A stretch of DNA of 55,255 nt, from contig DPKG01000008.1 of NCBI GenBank assembly GCA_003542615.1, positions 8,038 through 63,292 of the forward strand, read 5' to 3'. A program made the position numbers and the translations under genes. Under the pieces are notes generated by a model. It was not told where the DNA came from and ran no database searches. It worked only from the letters and a program-made list of their open reading frames with translations. This stretch comes from Candidatus Shapirobacteria bacterium (GTDB taxonomy: Bacteria > Patescibacteriota > Microgenomatia > UBA12405). The stretch's first letter is position 1, and each line of letters opens with the position of its first letter. Positions 49,160-55,255 of the stretch are shown piece by piece.

Positions 49160-51001
49160 ATGCCAACAACTAAATTAAACGAAGTCCAGAAGCAACGTCT
49201 TTTAAAACTTCAACAAATTAAAGATCTCCAGTTAAATCCCTATCCTCAGCCTGATTTATCATCCAAAGATACCGTTCAAAAAGCACTTGAATCTTTAGGC
49301 AAAAAAGTTCTAATCGCCGGTCGCATATTGTCTCTCCGTGGTCACGGAAATATTTTATTTGCCGACTTACACGATAAAACAGGGAAAATCCAATTATTTT
49401 TTGAACAAAAAACTCTGGCAGATAAAATGTCTATAACCAAACTTTTGGATTTGGGCGATATCATTTCTGCCCAGGGTGAAGTTTTTGCCACTCAGGCCGG
49501 AGAAACCACTATACGTGTTTCTGAATTTCAAATTCTAACCAAAAATATCCGTCCTTTACCCGAAAAATGGCATGGTCTTAAAGATATTGAGGAACGTTAT
49601 CGTCAGCGTTATGTCGATTTAATCGTCAACCCTGACAGCCGAAAAGTATTTCAAACCAGAACAAAAATTTTATCTTCAATGCGTCGCTTTTTAGATGATC
49701 ATGGATTTATGGAAGTCGAAACACCTATTCTTCAACCAATTTATGGTGGAGCTTCTGCAAAACCATTCATTACCCATCACAATACTCTTGATATGGACAT
49801 GTACCTTCGCATCAGCGATGAACTTTATCTTAAAAGACTTATGGTGGGTGGTTTTGAAAAAGTATATGAAGTCTCAAAAGACTTCCGAAACGAAGGAGTT
49901 TCCCGATTTCATAATCCGGAATTTACTCAGATAGAATTTTATTGGGCTTATGTAGATTATGAAGTTTTAATGAAATTCACCGAAGAATTAATTAACTATG
50001 TTCTTCAAAACGTCACCGGCTCTAATCAGGTAACCTATCAGGGTAAAATTCTTGACTTTACCCCTCCGTTCAAAAGACTTACCTTCCGTGATGCCATTTT
50101 TGATAAAACTTCAATAGACATCGATAAAATTACTACTGAAGATCAATTTCACCAAGCAATTAGTCAGAACAAAATTAAACTGGATCTAGACGGTGTATTC
50201 GGAATCGGTGCCTTTTTTGACGCCCTATACAAACAGGAAATCCGTCCCCATATTATCGATCCTACCTATATTACCGATTACCCCGCTTCGATGATTGCCC
50301 TCGCCAAGCGTAAAGATGACGATCCAAACAAAATTGCTTCCTTTCAGCTTTTAGCCCAAGGTACCGAACTTCTTAAAGCCTATAACGAATTAAATGATCC
50401 CAAAGATCAGCATGATCGTTGGTTGGAAGAAGAAGCTTTATCCAAAAAAGGCGCCGAAACTGCTATGCAGATGGATCATGATTATATTCGTGCTCTTGAA
50501 TATGGTATGCCTCCCACCGCCGGTTGGGGTATGGGAATTGACCGTTTTACTCAATTTGTAACTGACCAAGCTACCATTAAAGATGTCATTTTATTTCCTG
50601 CTATGCGGGCCGAAAGTGAAGCAACTAGCTCAACAAAAATATCCGATTCAAAAATTATTATTGGCCAAGTAAAATCAATCGACCAACATCCAAATGCCGA
50701 CAAACTAATCATTTGCCAAGTTGATATTTCCGCTTCCAAACCACTTCAAATTATCACCGGTGTTCGAAATTTTAAAGTCGAAGATCTGGTAGCTATAGCT
50801 ATGCCGGGCGCCGTAGTCCCTACCCCGGATGGTGGTACTCAAAAAATTAAAAAAACAAAGCTTCGTGGCGAAATCACAGAAGCCATGATGTGTTCGCCCT
50901 TAGAAATCGGTGTTTCAGAAAATCATGACAGCATTCATGTTTTGGATGAATCCTTGGCAAACCATATTGGCGAGGATATAAATCTTTACCTAAATAAATA
51001 A
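49160..51001 (+). CDS. lysS: Lysyl-tRNA synthetase (class II) fused to a C-terminal tRNA-binding domain
   Basis: 613 residues. The OB anticodon domain lies at about 1-150 (VLIAGRILSLRGHGNILFAD), the class II core follows with FRNEGVSRFHNPEFTQIEFY (motif 2, in part) and GWGMGIDRF (motif 3), ending DVILFPAMR at about 490. The extra 120 residues (IIIGQVKSIDQHPNADKL, KLRGEITEAMM) are an EMAP/Trbp111-type OB domain, normally found on MetRS or as a free protein. It probably adds tRNA affinity. The gene shares its stop base with the next start (TAATG). Confidence 0.92.
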   Translation: MPTTKLNEVQKQRLLKLQQIKDLQLNPYPQPDLSSKDTVQKALESLGKKVLIAGRILSLRGHGNILFADLHDKTGKIQLFFEQKTLADKMSITKLLDLGDIISAQGEVFATQAGETTIRVSEFQILTKNIRPLPEKWHGLKDIEERYRQRYVDLIVNPDSRKVFQTRTKILSSMRRFLDDHGFMEVETPILQPIYGGASAKPFITHHNTLDMDMYLRISDELYLKRLMVGGFEKVYEVSKDFRNEGVSRFHNPEFTQIEFYWAYVDYEVLMKFTEELINYVLQNVTGSNQVTYQGKILDFTPPFKRLTFRDAIFDKTSIDIDKITTEDQFHQAISQNKIKLDLDGVFGIGAFFDALYKQEIRPHIIDPTYITDYPASMIALAKRKDDDPNKIASFQLLAQGTELLKAYNELNDPKDQHDRWLEEEALSKKGAETAMQMDHDYIRALEYGMPPTAGWGMGIDRFTQFVTDQATIKDVILFPAMRAESEATSSTKISDSKIIIGQVKSIDQHPNADKLIICQVDISASKPLQIITGVRNFKVEDLVAIAMPGAVVPTPDGGTQKIKKTKLRGEITEAMMCSPLEIGVSENHDSIHVLDESLANHIGEDINLYLNK

Positions 51002-51591
51002 TGGACCGCCAACTTTATCAAAACGCCGTCAAAACCCAACTTGAACCAAATATCTATTATCATTCCTTAGCACTCGAAGCTTGCATGAGCGGATTATACG
51101 ATTATTTAAAATCAGAAAATCGAATCGGAAAAGGGGAGTCGCCAAAAGAAAATTGGACTCTGGCCGGACTAATTCACGATATCGATTACTCTGGTGAATT
51201 TAAACCGGATCATCCCAACAAAACCAAGGAAGCCTTAAGTAAATATAAGCTTGAATTACCGGAATCAGTCGATAAAATCATCAAAGCCCACGCTCCCGAA
51301 TTAACAGGTGTCAAACCAAAATCCCTCGCCCAATGGTCAATCTTTTGCGCTGATTCATTAACCGGCCTTATTGTTGCTGTTGCTCTGGTTTATCCATCTA
51401 GAAAGCTTGACGATGTCAAGTTATCTTCCGTCGTCAAGCGATTCCTAAAAGAACCTCGTTTTGCTGCTGGTACCCGACGGGAAGAAGTCTCCATGTGTCA
51501 AAATAAAGATGGATTAGCCATACCACTGGAGAAATTCATTGAAATCTGCCTGACATCCATGCAGTCAGTATCAGCAGAAATCGGACTTTAA
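51001..51591 (+). CDS. HD-domain hydrolase
   Basis: 196 residues. Residues about 20-110 carry an HD pattern: YYHSLALEACM (first His), GLIHDIDYSGEF (HD pair), HPNKTKEAL and KAHAPEL (last His). Such HDIG-like proteins hydrolyse nucleotides or phosphate esters in the cytosol; the substrate is not evident. It shares the A of the lysS stop codon, so it is translated with LysRS. Confidence 0.8.
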   Translation: MDRQLYQNAVKTQLEPNIYYHSLALEACMSGLYDYLKSENRIGKGESPKENWTLAGLIHDIDYSGEFKPDHPNKTKEALSKYKLELPESVDKIIKAHAPELTGVKPKSLAQWSIFCADSLTGLIVAVALVYPSRKLDDVKLSSVVKRFLKEPRFAAGTRREEVSMCQNKDGLAIPLEKFIEICLTSMQSVSAEIGL

Positions 51592-51719
51592 AAAATACCC
51601 CAAAATTAGGTTTGATATAGTAAATGATATATTATGATATATTTAATCAATTTATTATATTTACTGAAATATTGCGGTAATAAATTAATTTTTATTTGTT
51701 AAAATACATTACACCAAAA

Positions 51720-52988
51720 ATGATCGATATTAATATTATTAAAGACAACCCAGATCTTGTCCGTCAAAGCCTAAAAGACCGTCAACGAGATCCTTCGGTC
51801 TTGGATAAATTTATAATTCCTCTCGACAATCAAAAAAAAGAATTTTTAACCGATGTCGAACAACTCCGTTCTCAACAAAATACCATCAATCGGACTTTCA
51901 AAGGAAAACCCACTCCGGATCAAATCAAACAAGCTTCAAAAATAAAAGAAGACCTAAAAAAAGCCGAAACTCAGCTAAAAGAAATTGAAGACAAATTATT
52001 TTCTTATTTGGAAGAAATTCCAAATATCGCTGCCAAAGATGTACCGGTCGGCAAAGACGATACTGACAATGTTGTTTTTAAAGAGTGGGGGACTCCTCCC
52101 AAATTTGATTTTAAAACCCTGGATCATGTCGATCTTGGCCAAAATTTAGATATCCTCGATATTAAAAAAGCCGCGCAAATTTCCGGTTCCCGTTTTGGTT
52201 ATTTCAAAAATGAAGGCGCAATTTTGGAAATGGCAGTTATGTTTTACGCCATGAAAAAACTTGTTTCCAAAGGTTGGCATGCCATGGTCCCTCCGGCCAT
52301 GGTCAAAAGTGATACCGAATGGAAATGTGGATACACAAGTAATAAAAATTTATTTAATGCTGCATATTCCTCAGAAGAGGACGATCTTATTTTTATCAGC
52401 AGTTCCGAACATTCAGTCGTTCCCTATCATATGGATGAAACCTTAGATCTCTCACAATTACCAATCAGATACGTCAATTATTCTCCTTGTTTTAGACGGG
52501 AGGCCGGTACCTACGGTAAGGACACCAGAGGTCTTTTTCGGGTTCATTTTTTCAACAAAGTTGAAATGAATGCCTTTACCGTACCCGACCTTAAAGTATC
52601 CGATGATATGTGTCTTGAGATGCTACAAAATGAGGAAGAAATTATGCAGGATTTTGGCATTCCATACCAAGTCGTCAAAGCTTGTACCGGTGATCTCCCT
52701 CAACCAAATCGCCGAATGTACGACGTAAATTCCTGGTTCCCTGGTCAAAATGCCTTCCGTGAAACCCAATCTTGTTCAAATTGCTCTGACTATCAAGCCC
52801 GCCGTCTCAATACCAAAGTCAAAATCAACGGCAAAAACGAACTTGTCCATATATTAAACGCTACCGTTATAACCGATCGTGCTGTGCTAACGATTATTGA
52901 AAATCATCAGCAAAAAGACGGTAGTGTACTGATTCCGGAGGTCTTATGGCCATATACCGGATTCCACCAAATATCGCCCAAAAAATAA
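51720..52988 (+). CDS. serS: Seryl-tRNA synthetase
   Basis: 422 residues from ATG 51720; an in-frame TTG 24 nt upstream is not preferred because MIDINIIKDNPDLV is the standard N-terminus. The tRNA-binding coiled-coil arm spans about 30-105; motif 2 is FRREAGTYGKDTRGLFRVHF; motif 3 is NATVITDR...IPEVLWPY, where most bacteria have NGSGLAVGR. It charges tRNA-Ser (and tRNA-Sec if present). An AT-rich spacer of 128 nt precedes it with no clear riboswitch. Two hairpins follow. Confidence 0.94.
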   Translation: MIDINIIKDNPDLVRQSLKDRQRDPSVLDKFIIPLDNQKKEFLTDVEQLRSQQNTINRTFKGKPTPDQIKQASKIKEDLKKAETQLKEIEDKLFSYLEEIPNIAAKDVPVGKDDTDNVVFKEWGTPPKFDFKTLDHVDLGQNLDILDIKKAAQISGSRFGYFKNEGAILEMAVMFYAMKKLVSKGWHAMVPPAMVKSDTEWKCGYTSNKNLFNAAYSSEEDDLIFISSSEHSVVPYHMDETLDLSQLPIRYVNYSPCFRREAGTYGKDTRGLFRVHFFNKVEMNAFTVPDLKVSDDMCLEMLQNEEEIMQDFGIPYQVVKACTGDLPQPNRRMYDVNSWFPGQNAFRETQSCSNCSDYQARRLNTKVKINGKNELVHILNATVITDRAVLTIIENHQQKDGSVLIPEVLWPYTGFHQISPKK

Positions 52989-53010
52989 TAGCTTTAGAGG
53001 AGCCACCCCT

Positions 53011-53066
53011 GTCCGCCACTGGCGGACCAAACCCCTTCGATCTTTTCGGAGGGGTTGGTGTTTTTT
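53011..53066 (+). terminator. Tandem hairpin terminator after serS
   Basis: GTCCGCC (53011-53017) pairs with GGCGGAC (53021-53027). A second stem AACCCCTTCG (53030-53039) pairs with CGGAGGGGTT (53047-53056) and is followed by GGTG and six T's (53061-53066). The second is a standard intrinsic terminator; the first may add to it. Confidence 0.85.
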
Positions 53067-53114
53067 ATCAATAAACTCTGAATTATCCTCAAACTTGTTT
53101 TATAATATATAGTC

Positions 53115-55255
53115 ATGTTCAATCCGCTAAAAAATCTTTTTGACTACAATCGGACAAAAATTAATTCCTACACTCCCCTTGTCAAAAAAATAAATGATTT
53201 TGAAAAAGAAATTTCCCAACATTCCGACAAGTCACTAGCCAATAAAACTAAAGAATTTAAAGATAAATTAAATAATGGTGAAACCCTGGACCAACTTTTA
53301 CCGGAAGCATATGCAGTAGTTCGTGAAGCCATCAAAAGGACCATCGGCGAGAGAGCCTACGATGTCCAATTAATGGCTGCCATAGCCCTTCACCAGGGCT
53401 CTATCGCTCAACAACGTACCGGAGAAGGTAAAACTCATTCTGTAATATTTCCGGCCTATCTTAACGCTCTCACTTCCAAAGGTGTTCACATTATTACTCC
53501 AAATGATTATCTTACTAAAGTCGGTGCCGGTTGGTACCCCAAAGCTCTGCATCTTTTGGGTATTTCCACCTCCGCTATAATCCACGAACAATCCTTTATT
53601 TACGATCCCGACTATACTGACCCAACCGAAAAATTCGATGATCGGCTTACCCATCTTCATCCGGTATCTCGTAAAGAAGCCTATCTTGCCGATATAACTT
53701 ATGGTACCAACAATGAATTTGGTTTTGATTACCTTCGTGATCATATGGTGGCTTATCATCAGGAAATGGTACAAAGACCGCATCATTACGCTATTGTTGA
53801 CGAAGTTGATTTTGTCCTTATCGATGAAGCCCGCACTCCCCTTATTATTTCCTCCCCCAATAACCAACCTACTGACAAATATTATCAGTTTGCTCAAATC
53901 GCCTCAGCCCTTCAACCGACAGATTACATAATAGACGAAAAAGCCCGTAGTGCCACTTTGTCTGAATATGGTATTCGAAAAGTAGAAAGAGTCCTAAATG
54001 TAAAAAATTTATACGAAGAATCCTTCGACACTATTCATTACATCGAAAATGCCATCAAAGCTGATGCCCTTTTTCATAAAGATAAAGACTACGTTGTCAA
54101 AGATGGCGAAGTAATAATTGTCGATGAATTTACCGGTCGTCTTATGACCGGTCGACGTTGGTCAGACGGTCTCCATCAGGCGGTCGAGGCTAAGGAAAAT
54201 GTCACTGTCCAGCGTGAATCCCAAACTTGGGCAACCATTACTTTTCAGAATTATTTCCGTCTTTACCAAAAATTAGCCGGCATGACCGGTACTGCATCTA
54301 CTGAATCTGAAGAGTTTAGAAAAATTTACAATCTTGATGTCATTGTAATTCCTACTCACCAATCCATTCAGCGCATAGACGATCAGGATTTAATTTACAA
54401 AACCCAAAGATCGAAATATGCCGCTGTAGCCAGTAAAGTCGCCGAATTACACTCTTTTGGACAACCGGTTCTTATCGGAACTACATCAATAGAAAAAAAT
54501 CAGATAATATCCTCTCTTTTGACCAAAAAAGGTATTCCCCATCAACTTTTAAACGCCAAAAATCATCAATCAGAAGCAGAAATCATCTCCAAGGCAGGTA
54601 TTAAAGGCGGAGTCACCGTTGCTACCAATATGGCCGGACGCGGAGTGGACATTGTCCTGGGTGGGCCTAAAGACGGTGTAGATCCCAAAAAATGGCAAAT
54701 ACAACACCAGGAAATTATCTCTCTTGGAGGTCTTTACGTTATTGGTACAGAACGCCACGAATCCCGTCGTATCGACAATCAGCTCAGGGGACGTAGTGGA
54801 CGTCAGGGTGATCCGGGTTATTCGCAATTTTATGTCGCTCTTGATGATGACCTTATGAGAATTTTTGGTGGAGAAAAAATATCCGGTCTTATGACCAGAT
54901 TTAAAATGGACGAAGAGACCCCACTAACCCACCCTCTTGTATCCAAAGCCCTCGAACAAATTCAAATAAAAGTCGAAGGCTACAATTTTGATGTCCGGAA
55001 ATCTCTTGTTGAATATGATGATGTGATCAACAAACAACGTCAAATTATCTACAATTTACGTGACAATACCCTGATCAATAATTTTGAAAAAAATTCTAAA
55101 AATGAAGAAGAGGTCTTTAAGGCTCTGGGTAAACAAATTCAAAAATCAATCAAAATTTATTTTGACCCCCTCAAAAATCAGGTTGATTGGAATAAATTTG
55201 TCCTCGAATTTTCTGAAATTCTCCCTATGGTTGAGTCTGATAGAGACAAATTAAC
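53115..55255 (+). CDS. secA: Preprotein translocase ATPase SecA (truncated by window end)
   Basis: 713 codons are visible from ATG 53115; the stop is outside the window. Walker A is QRTGEGKTHS, the DEAD-like motif IVDEVDFVLIDEARTPLIIS, the long two-helix region and NFM/HWD segments follow, and motif VI has RGRSGRQGDPG and TNMAGRGVDI. SecA drives secretory proteins through SecYEG with ATP, as needed for the many exported proteins here. TATAAT lies 8 nt before the ATG. SecYEG itself is not in the window. Confidence 0.95.
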   Translation, partial: MFNPLKNLFDYNRTKINSYTPLVKKINDFEKEISQHSDKSLANKTKEFKDKLNNGETLDQLLPEAYAVVREAIKRTIGERAYDVQLMAAIALHQGSIAQQRTGEGKTHSVIFPAYLNALTSKGVHIITPNDYLTKVGAGWYPKALHLLGISTSAIIHEQSFIYDPDYTDPTEKFDDRLTHLHPVSRKEAYLADITYGTNNEFGFDYLRDHMVAYHQEMVQRPHHYAIVDEVDFVLIDEARTPLIISSPNNQPTDKYYQFAQIASALQPTDYIIDEKARSATLSEYGIRKVERVLNVKNLYEESFDTIHYIENAIKADALFHKDKDYVVKDGEVIIVDEFTGRLMTGRRWSDGLHQAVEAKENVTVQRESQTWATITFQNYFRLYQKLAGMTGTASTESEEFRKIYNLDVIVIPTHQSIQRIDDQDLIYKTQRSKYAAVASKVAELHSFGQPVLIGTTSIEKNQIISSLLTKKGIPHQLLNAKNHQSEAEIISKAGIKGGVTVATNMAGRGVDIVLGGPKDGVDPKKWQIQHQEIISLGGLYVIGTERHESRRIDNQLRGRSGRQGDPGYSQFYVALDDDLMRIFGGEKISGLMTRFKMDEETPLTHPLVSKALEQIQIKVEGYNFDVRKSLVEYDDVINKQRQIIYNLRDNTLINNFEKNSKNEEEVFKALGKQIQKSIKIYFDPLKNQVDWNKFVLEFSEILPMVESDRDKL

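Noticed and set aside
51592..51719. T-box or other riboswitch upstream of serS
   Set aside because: The 128-nt stretch is AT-rich with short ATGATATATT repeats but no T-box sequence or stable hairpins.
1..55255. CRISPR array, rRNA operon, insertion sequence or transposase
   Set aside because: None was found: no regularly spaced repeats, no rRNA segments and no DDE or serine-recombinase proteins in the translated frames.

Overview
The window looks like a chromosomal segment of an uncultured Patescibacteria/CPR bacterium, probably of the Microgenomates type. This is inferred from gene content and not from any marker phylogeny. Supporting points are the AT-rich sequence with short or overlapping gene junctions, a signal peptidase next to secreted proteins of the TasA type, CAP, LCP and sortase surface proteins, an archaeal/eukaryal-style tyrosyl-tRNA synthetase, a UvrC without its C-terminal helix-hairpin-helix, and almost no Shine-Dalgarno sequences. 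Many genes instead have a TATAAT-like hexamer 5-8 nt before the ATG, which predicts leaderless mRNAs. TGA is a stop codon here, as in code 11.

Layout. 1-7.1 kb: signal peptidase, two secreted surface proteins, a CAP protein, trmD, a thymidylate-kinase-like gene and a polyprenol-phosphate glycosyltransferase. 7.2-9.9 kb: DsbA-like, Pcm, LCP. 9.9-12.5 kb: accessory island of four small genes (cupin, HIT, putative caspase-fold protein, phosphoribosyltransferase) with copies of one short repeat at their boundaries, ending at tRNA-Gln. 12.6-19.3 kb: housekeeping genes (metallo-hydrolase, lipoprotein, RRM protein, Dus, thioredoxin, RlmN, Obg). 19.4-25.7 kb: a GldA/F/G-like ABC transporter, Era and Lon. 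25.7-30.6 kb: ArgS, a two-component pair and an FKBP. 30.6-32.95 kb: second accessory island with another copy of the repeat, a membrane protein and a divergent stand-alone reverse transcriptase, ending at tRNA-Glu. 33-36.6 kb: pilin-like protein, GT-C membrane glycosyltransferase, a decayed dprA end, an HTH protein and a frameshifted secreted protein. 36.7-44.5 kb: GH13 enzyme, then uvrB, uvrA and uvrC. 44.5-53 kb: glycosyltransferase, TyrRS, Rel/Spo, sortase, GreA, a LysRS fused to a tRNA-binding domain, an HD protein and SerRS. 53.1 kb to the end: SecA, cut by the window edge.

How the parts fit. The core genes cover translation fidelity, protein export and quality control, nucleotide-excision repair and cell-surface construction, as expected for a small-genome episymbiont. 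The two islands stand out. Each lies directly on the 3' side of a minus-strand tRNA gene, each starts with the same roughly 23-bp repeat, and their plus-strand genes are G-richer than the generally C-rich top strand around them. The repeat-bounded cassettes and the reverse transcriptase with its membrane partner are the best candidates for something undescribed.
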